64,000 nt of DNA, from positions 1-64,000 of the IMG/VR virus record IMGVR_UViG_3300042458_001091. One strand, 5' to 3'. The position numbers and the translations under genes are program-made. Every line of letters starts with the position of its first letter. The first letter of the stretch is position 1. This document shows, piece by piece, positions 31,833-40,283 of the stretch. The DNA comes from a virus. The notes under the pieces were generated by a model. That model did no database searches, was not told where the DNA came from, and saw nothing but the letters and a program-made list of their open reading frames with translations.

Positions 31833-33174
31833 GCAGATCCAATATATCAGTTAATTCTGGGTACAATGATCTAGCATCGTAACCGTATAGATTGTCCCAA
31901 CGTCGGCACCAGGCAACCATGTCCTTTAAATGCTGTTCACTATTGGGCAACTGATCCTGTGTCAAAATGTTTAAGCATTGATCAATCTGACTTAAAATTG
32001 TGCGCGGCAATTGGTTGATGTCGCTTTCGTTATAGTCCACAGTATAGTCGTTGGTTAAGTTGTATTCGTGTATTAAGTTTTTATAATTGTCAATGTACAG
32101 ATGCCGCACAGCCAATGGCAATATCATTGGATTTAAAAAAATTGGATTTGTTACATTTAAATTTTTTACATTTATTTTATTGTCAAGGCAGTAACGCAAC
32201 AAGGTATGATAAGAGCCAATGGTCAATGTACTGATAGCCGGTCTGGCTGTCACAGTTATATTTGATCTGTTGCAATGTGCAAGATATTGTTGTATATTTT
32301 TCAGTACCAACTGAGTATCAGTGCCCTGTCTCTGGTACGAGTTATGTTCGGTAATAGTTTCAATGCTTACTTCAATTCCCACACGGTTAAATTTCTTTAA
32401 CTTGTTGATCAAACTTTCATTGAATATGGTTCCGTTTGATACAAAACTAAAGTTTAAATCCGTGCGGCCATGTAGAATCATATGGTCAACAAACTCTTCA
32501 AATCTTGGTGTTAATAATGTCTCGCCGCCCATGAAATGAACATTATTGAGATCTTTTATATTGACCAGTTCGTTGAGCACACGAGTCCATACTGCTTTGT
32601 CACGAGTCCAGTCTGTTCCTACATATTGCTGTGCATTTGCATTTCCCCATTTAACTTCTTGCGCGGCAATAGTGCTACTGGCTTGAGGATGGCACATCTT
32701 ACAAGCCAGGTTGCAATAGTTTCCCAAGTCAATGTGTAAGTCTATGGGCATTCCATCATAATCACCGTTGTTATTTTTACTAGATTCAAATTTATCGTAG
32801 CCAGGACTTTGCTCGTAACTGTTGGAGAAATTTGTTTTGGTAAAAATAACGCTCTTTTGATTGCATTTATGTCTGCGACTGGTGCCACTGATTCCTTGCT
32901 GATAGTAACAACGACTACAAAAACTGACTGGTGAATCACTAAACATTGCCAGTCGAGCTTGCCGCATAGGTTCACTGTTAAACCATTCAGCAATGGTCAT
33001 TTGAGAGACGTTATAAGTTTTGCCTAAATTGTCCGGGTACAGTTTGTGTGATTCTTGGCAACAAAAACCTAGACTACCATCCCAGTAGATCTGTAGTTCA
33101 TACCAGGGACTAGTGCAAAAAATATTTTTATTAGGCACGTTTTTCAATAATTTTATCAGCAAGTCCAAAATCAA
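31822..33174 (-). CDS. Radical-SAM protein with N-terminal extra cysteines (paralog 4)
   Basis: Up to 450 residues. Cluster motif C154-N-L-A-C158-K-M-C161; [11 protein letters not shown] is the GGE motif. N-terminal cysteines C20, C38-C39, C86-x-x-C89. It is the longest of the six, with a larger insert before the core. The ATG at 33174 lies 44 nt inside clpP; a GTG at 33138, giving [12 protein letters not shown], would leave only 8 nt of overlap and is an equally good start. Substrate unknown. Confidence 0.87.
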   Translation of the reverse strand: MILDLLIKLLKNVPNKNIFCTSPWYELQIYWDGSLGFCCQESHKLYPDNLGKTYNVSQMTIAEWFNSEPMRQARLAMFSDSPVSFCSRCYYQQGISGTSRRHKCNQKSVIFTKTNFSNSYEQSPGYDKFESSKNNNGDYDGMPIDLHIDLGNYCNLACKMCHPQASSTIAAQEVKWGNANAQQYVGTDWTRDKAVWTRVLNELVNIKDLNNVHFMGGETLLTPRFEEFVDHMILHGRTDLNFSFVSNGTIFNESLINKLKKFNRVGIEVSIETITEHNSYQRQGTDTQLVLKNIQQYLAHCNRSNITVTARPAISTLTIGSYHTLLRYCLDNKINVKNLNVTNPIFLNPMILPLAVRHLYIDNYKNLIHEYNLTNDYTVDYNESDINQLPRTILSQIDQCLNILTQDQLPNSEQHLKDMVAWCRRWDNLYGYDARSLYPELTDILDLHGY

Positions 33175-33754
33175 CTGCTTGCTGTGCGCTTAAGAATGTA
33201 TCAAACTTCATAGTTTCATACAGTTCTTCATAGGTCTTGTTGGCGGTGTTGTGCTTGACATACAGTTCGGTTAGACGTTTATTTATCCGTACGCTTTCTT
33301 CAAACGCACGTTTGCTATCTTCAAACTGCAAGTCCTGCACATGTACAGATCCACGTGTGCCTGGGGTGCCGGAACTCACACGATGAATCATTGTACGTGC
33401 TTCTGGAAGTACCATGCGTTTGCCAACAGCGCCGGCCTGTGCCAACATTGATCCCATGCTGGCGGCCTGGCCCAATACAATGGTCTGCACATCGCATTTG
33501 ATAAACTGCATGGTATCATAAATGGCCAGGCCTGCTGTAACAGCGCCACCAGGTGAGTTGATATAGAACGAAATATCTTTGTCAGGGTTTTCACTTTCCA
33601 AGAACAGCATCTGCGCCACAATCAAACTGGCTGAATGTTCGCTGACTTCTGTGTCCAACATGATCACACGGTCACGAAGCAAGCGGCTGTAGATATCGTA
33701 ACTACGCTCGCCTTTGGCAGTTTGTTCTAGAACAATCGGTACTAAATTAGGCAT
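33131..33754 (-). CDS. clpP: ATP-dependent Clp protease proteolytic subunit
   Basis: 207 residues, the same length as the E. coli precursor. Catalytic triad S99 (GQAASMGS), H124 (TMIHRVSSG) and D185 (MKFDTFLSA), plus SPGG for the oxyanion region. It would form the tetradecameric barrel fed by ClpX or ClpA. Phage ClpX at 59412 retains the ClpP-docking IGF loop, so a wholly phage-made ClpXP is possible. Own promoter upstream; radical-SAM 4 overlaps its 3' end. Confidence 0.95.
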   Translation of the reverse strand: MPNLVPIVLEQTAKGERSYDIYSRLLRDRVIMLDTEVSEHSASLIVAQMLFLESENPDKDISFYINSPGGAVTAGLAIYDTMQFIKCDVQTIVLGQAASMGSMLAQAGAVGKRMVLPEARTMIHRVSSGTPGTRGSVHVQDLQFEDSKRAFEESVRINKRLTELYVKHNTANKTYEELYETMKFDTFLSAQQAVDFGLADKIIEKRA

Positions 33755-33792
33755 GGAATTTCCTTGTTATGCATGGGTGTGTAATATAAGTA

Positions 33793-33821
33793 AGTATAAC
33801 ACATAAAGTGATTGTATGCAA
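33793..33821 (-). promoter_or_regulatory. Sigma70-like promoter
   Basis: TTGCAT - 17 nt - TATACT on the minus strand upstream of clpP at 33754. The -35 is weaker than in the sister promoters. Confidence 0.5.
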
Positions 33822-34475
33822 GATATTAAGTTTGAAATTTTTCCAGAAGACTATGCCTATTCCCGGGTTCAGACAACTTTTCCGTGGAGCCGAACAGAGT
33901 TAATAGCAGACTTTGAACAGGAGGATTGGAAACCATACGGAGCCGAAACTGCTGTTAAACACGACGCTTGGACTGGCAAACGGTTTAAAGTGCATCGTCC
34001 CCGAAGCTCTAAGTTGCAACAAATTTCTCAATTCTTCAGGCAGGATTCTGTAAAAGATTACGTCATTGAATGCCTGTATCGAGACAAACCTATCTTACAA
34101 ATAAACTGGCAAATGTATCCTTGGCGCATGAGCACCAATACTGTGTTACATGCAGAATTTACAAAAGATTTGCCAGGCTTTGAAAACGGTATTCACTGCG
34201 ACATGCGACGACTAGTAGGAACTGGTATGATATATCTGGCCGAGGGTGACGATCCAGCCTCAGCCAGTTGCTTTTATGATCATCCAGATCGTCACAACCC
34301 TCGTCGTGTCACCACCGGCTACGGCGCAGGGTGGGTACACAGCAACGATTGGAATACCTGGCACGATGGTTGGAATCGCACTGACAAAACACGCTATAGT
34401 ATCTTGTTGGCTCTTACTTTGAAACTGGAGAATCAACCACAAGCAACTGATCAAGCGGTGCAAACCACGGTGTAA
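33816..34475 (+). CDS. 2-oxoglutarate/Fe(II)-dependent oxygenase-like protein
   Basis: 219 residues. Facial triad H127-C-D129 and H183 (TWHDGWN), with R193 (KTRYSI) in the place that binds 2-oxoglutarate. Such enzymes hydroxylate proteins, nucleobases or small molecules; they are very common in T4-like phages, where targets are mostly unknown. It runs opposite to its neighbours and its 3' end overlaps that of radical-SAM 5 by 62 nt, tail to tail. Confidence 0.8.
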   Translation: MQDIKFEIFPEDYAYSRVQTTFPWSRTELIADFEQEDWKPYGAETAVKHDAWTGKRFKVHRPRSSKLQQISQFFRQDSVKDYVIECLYRDKPILQINWQMYPWRMSTNTVLHAEFTKDLPGFENGIHCDMRRLVGTGMIYLAEGDDPASASCFYDHPDRHNPRRVTTGYGAGWVHSNDWNTWHDGWNRTDKTRYSILLALTLKLENQPQATDQAVQTTV

Positions 34476-35688
34476 TTAGTTCTGCAAATTCAGGCACGGC
34501 TGTTTCAAAAGTTTGTCCACGGCTACGATCAAGGCCGCGAGTGTAACGATGAAATTCCCGGAAGTGATGCTGTTGTCCTTCCATTGGTGTATTCAAAAAG
34601 TTCAACACAATTTCACAATGGTCTTTCCAGTAGCGTTGATGCCACGGCCCAATATCATCCCCTGTCACATACTTTGACAATTTATCAGTAATTGCGATTT
34701 TAACAGCATCGGGCAAACTTTTCACACACAGCTGATATGGTAAGTGCAACATGTTAAAGTTAGTGCCCAGCCCTTTCTTTGCAAAGAAATCAAATATCTC
34801 ATCCAGATAATACACATTCAAACTGTTGACAGTGATACACACGCTAAATTGAAAGTTTTTGTTTGTGCGTTGTGCCTGTAGGAATCGTTCAAGATTGGCG
34901 GAAACCAGATCCCAGGTACTAGAATAGCGAACATATCCACACCTATCTTCAATGTCATCAATGCTGAGATCAAAATAAACTCGTTTAAATTGCTTTAACA
35001 AATTTTCTAACTCATCATTCCAGACAGTGCCATTGGTGCTAAAATGTAGGTCTATGTTTTTTGCAGTGCCTTGATCCACAGCAGCCTGTAGCACGTCAAA
35101 GTTCTTTTTGATCAGCATGGGCTCTGCACCGTAGTAGTCAATGTACACTGCATTAGGCACCCACTTGCTCATGGTGTTCCAGAGGTCTTGATTGTTGTCG
35201 CTGTAACTGGCAGGAATTCTGCGCCAGCGTTTGAGATACTCTGGGTAAGAAACGCCTTCTGCGGGCTGTGCTGCCAATTCCCAATCTTCACGATACCATT
35301 GACTGGACACTTCTGGGTTACAGGTTCTGCATTTCATGTTGCAGGTGTTGCCCATTTTTAGGTCCAGTATTTGCGGTTGATCATCACGGTCAGTCACTGG
35401 ATGATTCATGCTGTTGTGCCACTGTCTGCGTGACTTTTTGCCGGCGTGTTCATCGTCCCAGCAGGCCTGACAACTGGCATGCTCTTGATTGTTTTCCAAC
35501 GATTCTTGTATTTCTCTGCGTGTAGGGCTTGTCCATGCTTGTTCTAACGTGTGGGTGTCTAGATATATCTGCTCACCCTGTGCATCTTCCAGGTATTTTC
35601 TACTGTGACAGCACAGATATGTTCTTCCAGAATTGTGCAGGCCCAGGCCTTTGTCGGCTAAAATACAGTATAAATTACTTTGTTTCAT
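34414..35688 (-). CDS. Radical-SAM protein with N-terminal extra cysteines (paralog 5)
   Basis: 424 residues. Cluster motif C116-N-M-K-C120-R-T-C123. The usual GGE motif is changed to YYGAEPM (Gly-Ala-Glu). N-terminal cysteines C8, C26-C27 and C73-x-x-C76-W-D. Very similar in architecture to paralog 3. It stands alone, divergent from the large unknown gene at 35730, and overlaps the 2OG oxygenase gene tail to tail. Substrate unknown; the G-to-A change may still be compatible with SAM binding. Confidence 0.87.
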   Translation of the reverse strand: MKQSNLYCILADKGLGLHNSGRTYLCCHSRKYLEDAQGEQIYLDTHTLEQAWTSPTRREIQESLENNQEHASCQACWDDEHAGKKSRRQWHNSMNHPVTDRDDQPQILDLKMGNTCNMKCRTCNPEVSSQWYREDWELAAQPAEGVSYPEYLKRWRRIPASYSDNNQDLWNTMSKWVPNAVYIDYYGAEPMLIKKNFDVLQAAVDQGTAKNIDLHFSTNGTVWNDELENLLKQFKRVYFDLSIDDIEDRCGYVRYSSTWDLVSANLERFLQAQRTNKNFQFSVCITVNSLNVYYLDEIFDFFAKKGLGTNFNMLHLPYQLCVKSLPDAVKIAITDKLSKYVTGDDIGPWHQRYWKDHCEIVLNFLNTPMEGQQHHFREFHRYTRGLDRSRGQTFETAVPEFAELITPWFAPLDQLLVVDSPVSK

Positions 35689-35729
35689 ATATTGATTTAT
35701 GATAAGTAAACAACAACGGAAAAAGAATC

Positions 35730-37316
35730 ATGCGTGACCTACTTAATTTACTTGACAATGTATTAACTGAAGAAAATCTAGCGGCTAAGGAAATACCCTC
35801 TAGAAAAATGTCTGCATTTATAGATCCCAAAACTAAAAAACAATTGAACCGTTCAGAGTTATTCTTGTGGAAAGTTAAAAATGCATCACCTTTTGAACTG
35901 GTAGGTGGAGGAACAGTTACCATTAATCCCAAAGAGGCACAAAAAATTGCAACTTGGCTTGCTACCGGTCCTTCTGGTACTATAGCAATGGCCACGTCAG
36001 ATGGCGGTACAGTAAAAAATACTCAACTACAAAAAACTGTAGAATTTGGCAGCAAGGAAGCAGAGAACATCAAAATCAAACCCAGTGATATTTTTCAAAC
36101 AGATGAAAAAACTGAAATTGCTGATTTAGGCAACAATATTGATGCACTATTACAGGCTGGCGGATTTCCAGCATCAGAGATGTATGACAAAATTGCCAAT
36201 AATCCTGCTCTAGTAAAAATGGGAAAAATAGGAGATGCAGTAATTTACATGGCCAATCAGGCCAACAACGGTCAAGTGCCGACATTCCCAAACAATCTCA
36301 ATCAAGATCAAATCAAAGCAATTGAACTGTATGCCAGTGAATATCTTGGTGCGCTAGGACTGGTCACTGGTGGAGTACCATTCATGCGTGGATCTCGAGA
36401 AGAGTTTGAAGGATTCGTGGGCGGTGATCTCAAAGACATGATTATGTTTTTCCCCAAAGCATCAAACAATCCCTTGGCCGACAGTTTTAGTGTAGTTAAT
36501 GACGAAACTGGTCATGCTGTTAAAATTTCTAGCAAAGCTGCCGGCAAAGGAGCACCCCCGAGCCTAGGCAGTATGAAATTCCCAGATGATATTAAGAAAA
36601 AATATCCGGAGGCTACACAATTTTTGAATAAAGCACAAGATGCATCTTTAAGTGCATTCACTCAACCATTTGCGTTGATGAACTATCTGTACGAAATCAA
36701 CCCTAACAAAATTCCCAAAGCATATCGCGGGTTAATGCCATTTACCCCAGCATTGGTCAGCCAACTTGAAAACAACATGAAAGGTGGCAAACCTATACCA
36801 CGATCTATCATGAAACAGTTTGAAAAACAACTAAATCCCAAAGTTCGTGATGGCTCAGCCACTGACGGTGGCAAAGCATGGTATGCTGTGATTCAAGACA
36901 TGATGCGAGCAGTTAACGCCGATCGTGCTGTGCCGGAACTACGTGCCGCATTGATTGAAAGTTTAGGTTACAACTTTGTTCAGTTATATACCAATGCCAA
37001 AGGTAACAAATTAGTAACACAAGCGTTTTGGCCTGCAAAAATTTCCGGGCAAGTTAAACTTAAATCTAAGGGATCTGCTGGAGAACTCAAAGGCAAAATG
37101 AGTGTGGAAATATCTCCCGGTGGCGAAGACTTGTACGATCCTTATAATCTTGACGACACACGTGGTGATCTTGGTGGCGTGACCTACACTGACGACACTG
37201 AAAAACTAGATGATATTGAAAATCAACGTTCCGGAGTCACTGCGGCAGCCGGCGGCATAGAAAAAACTAAACAATTAGGAAACGATAAAACGCTGGGACG
37301 CAAGCGCCAGCGTTAA
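35730..37316 (+). CDS. Large phage protein of unknown function
   Basis: 528 residues, soluble. Contains DSFSVVNDETGHAVKISSKAAGKGAPPSLGSMK (given here only as landmarks: SVV, KISSKAAGKGAPPS, around 250-290), a Ser/Lys/Gly segment I recall in large T4-like phage proteins that may be nuclease-related or virion-injected. The C-terminus is Asp/Gly-rich and polar. The gene overlaps the 3' end of the second ClpP-like protease by 4 nt, tail to tail. No safe family assignment. Confidence 0.75.
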   Translation: MRDLLNLLDNVLTEENLAAKEIPSRKMSAFIDPKTKKQLNRSELFLWKVKNASPFELVGGGTVTINPKEAQKIATWLATGPSGTIAMATSDGGTVKNTQLQKTVEFGSKEAENIKIKPSDIFQTDEKTEIADLGNNIDALLQAGGFPASEMYDKIANNPALVKMGKIGDAVIYMANQANNGQVPTFPNNLNQDQIKAIELYASEYLGALGLVTGGVPFMRGSREEFEGFVGGDLKDMIMFFPKASNNPLADSFSVVNDETGHAVKISSKAAGKGAPPSLGSMKFPDDIKKKYPEATQFLNKAQDASLSAFTQPFALMNYLYEINPNKIPKAYRGLMPFTPALVSQLENNMKGGKPIPRSIMKQFEKQLNPKVRDGSATDGGKAWYAVIQDMMRAVNADRAVPELRAALIESLGYNFVQLYTNAKGNKLVTQAFWPAKISGQVKLKSKGSAGELKGKMSVEISPGGEDLYDPYNLDDTRGDLGGVTYTDDTEKLDDIENQRSGVTAAAGGIEKTKQLGNDKTLGRKRQR

Positions 37317-37888
37317 CGATTCAGTACGGAGATGTTGTCGCAGATGCCAAGCTTCAAGGCTTCTTCTGCACTGAGATACACATCGTGTGCCGGCAACAAG
37401 GTTCGTTTAATTTCTTCTTCTGATAATCCTGTACACTGCACATAGTGTGCAACCATGCGCTTTTGTGTAAGATCAAACTCTTTCATTGTGGCCATCAACT
37501 CATGATGCTTGCCATCATTGCCCCAGGCATACTGATGACTCATGATACTAGTGTTGGGCGTTAGTGTTCTGCGTCCGGGTGATCCTGCCAAAAAGATCAA
37601 CAATCCAGCACTGGCAATCTGACCCAGACCCACAGTCTTAATGAATATGTTGGAACTACGCATCACGTCAATTAGGGCAAAGGCCGCACTCATGTCCCCG
37701 CCCTCTGAACAGATCATCAACAACAGTTCTTTGCGTTTTCTTTTTGTAACAAAGTTCTCGTGCAGAATCCATTCGATCGCAGGCTTTATACTTTCATGGT
37801 CTACTTCTCCCATGAAAACATACATACCATTATCTGCCAACGCTTGTGTGTGGTCTTTTACGGTGTCAAAATCTTGCTGTGTGGCCAT
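37313..37888 (-). CDS. ClpP-like serine protease (second, divergent)
   Basis: 191 residues. Triad S93 (GLGQIASAG), H118 (SIMSHQY) and D169 (PAHDVYLSA) is complete, with SEGG in place of the SPGG oxyanion loop. This form is the one usually found in T4-like phages and sometimes acts in head maturation, so it may be a prohead protease rather than a ClpX partner. It has no N-terminal ClpP axial-loop consensus. A promoter-like element lies 32 nt upstream. Confidence 0.85.
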   Translation of the reverse strand: MATQQDFDTVKDHTQALADNGMYVFMGEVDHESIKPAIEWILHENFVTKRKRKELLLMICSEGGDMSAAFALIDVMRSSNIFIKTVGLGQIASAGLLIFLAGSPGRRTLTPNTSIMSHQYAWGNDGKHHELMATMKEFDLTQKRMVAHYVQCTGLSEEEIKRTLLPAHDVYLSAEEALKLGICDNISVLNR

Positions 37889-37919
37889 GTTTAAATCAGT
37901 TAATTTGTGTGTGTTCAGT

Positions 37920-37949
37920 ATTATACTACTGAACTGTCAAGATGCACAA
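37920..37949 (-). promoter_or_regulatory. Sigma70-like promoter
   Basis: TTGTGC - 18 nt - TATAAT on the minus strand, upstream of the protease gene at 37888. Confidence 0.5.
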
Positions 37950-37979
37950 TTACTTATGGCGCAATGTTGGCGCCAAAAA

Positions 37980-39047
37980 TTAACAATTTGGACCGCGAAC
38001 TATGGCTATTTTAACCTGATCTAAGTTGGCTGTGGGCAAACGGCTGAGATCAATAAATGTATTAAATCTTTTGACTGCTCGGCCATTAATTGCCACTTGG
38101 TCATGGGTCTGATTTACATAGTACCAAGCAGAATGATCGCGATGGTCCAGTTCTTTGGCATAAAAACACTGTTTGAATTGCTCAGTTCCTGCGGTGTCCA
38201 CAATGGCAACTCGTATAGTAGGCTGGCTTTGGATCATCTCTTTACGTACCATTTGGTCAGCAACTGTATCGTTAAACCAAGTTTGGGTGGTTGAGCCAAA
38301 CCCAGGGCGTACAACATCAATCTGGGATGACACACCTCTACATCCAAACAAGCCGCCACAATCGGAACGTTGGTTTATTGCAGTCAGTGCTTCGGCAACA
38401 CTTTCAAGGTACTCTTTACTCCATGATAACCAAAACGCCACTTCTAATTGTCCTGTCCTGTTGGCATCAAATAAGACTTGTGTTTTATCCAATTCGATTA
38501 CAAACGCTCTTTTGGGATAGTCAGTCAAGACAGATTTAAGCAACCTATCTCCTGAGGTTCTTTCGTGCTGTAGTGTTTGTATCTGTGTGCCGATACGCCC
38601 ACCTTCTACTACACCAACAGCGGCAGATCGATTTAGCAAACGGTTGGCAATTTTACTGGGACGCACCCATACCTTCATGTTGACCAGCACTCGATTACCT
38701 ACTCTTTGCTGTTCAACAACTTCGAATCGATCCACATAGCCACTGGCATAGGTAATGATTTCATCTCGGGCAATACGATCGTTTCGTACTTCTGTTTCGG
38801 AAGCAACAACTGTGCCGACTGCATGTTCAACTGCCAATCTGAAACCTTGCTGCCTAGCCTGGTCTATTGTGATGCCTTCGCCGATCACTTCAACATACAA
38901 CACCTTTTCAGTGGAGGTTTCATAGATCCAACGGGCCACAGTTATGCCTGTGCCAATGGGACTGCGAAGTACATCTGCAATAGTGATACCTTGTGCGGCA
39001 GTCACGACCACAACAGTGCTGACTGCGACGAGTAAACGTTTTAGCAT
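37980..39047 (-). CDS. Exported protein with FlgT/LPP20-like N-terminal domain
   Basis: 355 residues. Signal peptide (MLKRLLVAVSTVVVVTAAQG). The domain at about 45-135, VEVIGEGITIDQARQQGFRLA...GTVVASETEVRND...ITYASGYVDRFEVVEQ...VNMKVWV, follows the N-terminal domain of FlgT and related LPP20-type periplasmic proteins. The C-terminal half has no recognised fold. It is co-transcribed with the lipoprotein gene one base upstream, so the two probably act together in the envelope. In a phage this is unusual. Confidence 0.7.
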   Translation of the reverse strand: MLKRLLVAVSTVVVVTAAQGITIADVLRSPIGTGITVARWIYETSTEKVLYVEVIGEGITIDQARQQGFRLAVEHAVGTVVASETEVRNDRIARDEIITYASGYVDRFEVVEQQRVGNRVLVNMKVWVRPSKIANRLLNRSAAVGVVEGGRIGTQIQTLQHERTSGDRLLKSVLTDYPKRAFVIELDKTQVLFDANRTGQLEVAFWLSWSKEYLESVAEALTAINQRSDCGGLFGCRGVSSQIDVVRPGFGSTTQTWFNDTVADQMVRKEMIQSQPTIRVAIVDTAGTEQFKQCFYAKELDHRDHSAWYYVNQTHDQVAINGRAVKRFNTFIDLSRLPTANLDQVKIAIVRGPNC

Positions 39048-39048
39048 G

Positions 39049-39741
39049 TTATTGCATCATTAGGCCACGTACCACTGGGCGAACTGCATTGGATTTTTTG
39101 TCCCAACGATACACCACCCGGACGTTTTTACCACTGTTGATCACCTCACCTTTGACCAGATACAAGCCTGACAAGATACCTGCATTTTGTGTGGTGATGG
39201 TGTTGTTGACTGTGCTGGCAATTCTCAACGCATCGTTGCGAACAGCAGTATTATCTTCTTTAGAAGTACTGCCGGTATTCCGTTGCGGATTTAAATCCGC
39301 GGCCACGTCTGTGTCATCTGTGGACTTGATAGCATTGGTGGTAAAGTTGTTTTTCTTGTTGTCGTTGGCCTGCTCCAGGTTGCTACTGATCATACGCACA
39401 GATGTCCGACTTGTGATGTTTTCTCGATTGATAAAGTCGTTAAGACTTTTCTTGGCTTCAAGTTCAGCCACACGGAATGATTCACGTATGGCGTTTTGAC
39501 TATTGCCCCACACAGGTGCATAGCCAATGACTTCAATGCTTTCAACGTTGCCCGAGAATGTGCCATACTTGATACTAACACCAAGACGAGTAAAGTCGTT
39601 AGTAGCTGTTTGCTCACTGATTGGTGCAGTGGCATTGGCACCAGGTGCAACGCCGGAGTTCTGGCTCAGCGGATTGGAACTACATCCAGTTAACATTACC
39701 AGCACAGCCACGGCTGTGGCAGATAAAATACGATTCTTCAT
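39049..39741 (-). CDS. Predicted lipoprotein
   Basis: 230 residues. Signal peptide with lipobox LTGC (residues about 17-20). The mature part has a polar, probably disordered start, then FSGNVESIEVIGYAPVWGNSQNAIRESFRVAELEAKKSLNDFI, again like LPP20-type domains (an Ala/Glu-rich helix after a strand). Acts presumably on the periplasmic face of a host membrane. First gene of a two-gene unit behind a promoter flanked by a perfect inverted repeat. Confidence 0.78.
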   Translation of the reverse strand: MKNRILSATAVAVLVMLTGCSSNPLSQNSGVAPGANATAPISEQTATNDFTRLGVSIKYGTFSGNVESIEVIGYAPVWGNSQNAIRESFRVAELEAKKSLNDFINRENITSRTSVRMISSNLEQANDNKKNNFTTNAIKSTDDTDVAADLNPQRNTGSTSKEDNTAVRNDALRIASTVNNTITTQNAGILSGLYLVKGEVINSGKNVRVVYRWDKKSNAVRPVVRGLMMQ

Positions 39742-39800
39742 TTCGCTTCCTTTTGTGTCTTTTTCTGGTTAACCGATACGGTTTGTTTACACCCAAGAAA

Positions 39801-39847
39801 AATCCAGTTCATGTGTGTATTGTACACGAACTGGATTAATTGGTCAA
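39801..39847 (-). promoter_or_regulatory. Promoter with overlapping 10-bp inverted repeat (candidate operator)
   Basis: TTGACC - 17 nt - TACAAT on the minus strand (39819-39847). Perfect arms AATCCAGTTC and GAACTGGATT at 39801-39810 and 39828-39837 flank the -10 box, centred on it. A repressor bound there would block the lipoprotein/FlgT-like unit. No other copy of the arm was noticed in the window. Confidence 0.6.
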
Positions 39848-39869
39848 TGCCTTTTGGGCCAAACGGATA

Positions 39870-40148
39870 TTATTTGGCTTTGGGCTGAGTAGTTTGGTAA
39901 GCCTTCATGATGCCTTCACCAAACTTGGTGTAGTCAAATTTCATTGCTTCTTGCATGGCTTTGGTAGATTCGGAAACCAAAGTAGTTATGGTTTCGGAAC
40001 CGACTTTGGCGGCTTTTTTGGTATAATTGGCCTGCTCATCAATGAACGTGTTCATTGCGTCTGCTACCTTTTCATTTTGGACAAATGTCTTAACGAATTG
40101 TTTTTTGCTGTTTTGTACAGCGTCGATTGATGCGTCTAGTGTAAACAT
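39870..40148 (-). CDS. Phasin-like protein
   Basis: 92 residues, all helical and amphipathic: MFTLDASIDAVQNSKKQFV, then ETITTLVSESTKAMQEAMKF and FGEGIMKAYQ. The pattern is that of phasin-family proteins, which coat polyhydroxyalkanoate granules. Family phasins are usually longer (about 120-180). If correct, the host stores PHA and the phage may affect granule use; a generic helical virion or DNA-binding protein is the alternative. GGAG-containing leader shared with the Hsp20 gene. Confidence 0.65.
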   Translation of the reverse strand: MFTLDASIDAVQNSKKQFVKTFVQNEKVADAMNTFIDEQANYTKKAAKVGSETITTLVSESTKAMQEAMKFDYTKFGEGIMKAYQTTQPKAK

Positions 40149-40208
40149 AATTTTCTCCTATTAAGCGAGTTTACTATAAGGCCCGACCTATTCAGCACCT
40201 TATGTTCT

Positions 40209-40240
40209 ATTGTAACATTATTTATGTTGCAACGCAACAT
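40209..40240 (-). promoter_or_regulatory. Promoter with inverted repeat before the phasin-like gene
   Basis: TTGCGT - 17 nt - TACAAT on the minus strand; the -35 lies within a perfect 7-bp inverted repeat ATGTTGC-AAC-GCAACAT (40224-40240), a possible operator. The transcript would start with a hairpin-forming stretch (AAGG...CCTT). Confidence 0.5.
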
Positions 40241-40269
40241 CATTTGGTATTTTTATTAGTGAATGGTCA

Positions 40270-40276
40270 CTAAATA
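40270..40276 (+). promoter_or_regulatory. Late-promoter-like box (CTAAATA)
   Basis: CTAAATA on the plus strand, 7 nt before the ATG at 40284, overlapping AGTATAATATG. Confidence 0.35.
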
Positions 40277-40283
40277 GTATAAT

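Noticed and set aside
37313-37888. A catalytically dead ClpP-like protein
   Set aside because: Ser93, His118 and Asp169 are all in place, so it is treated as an active protease.
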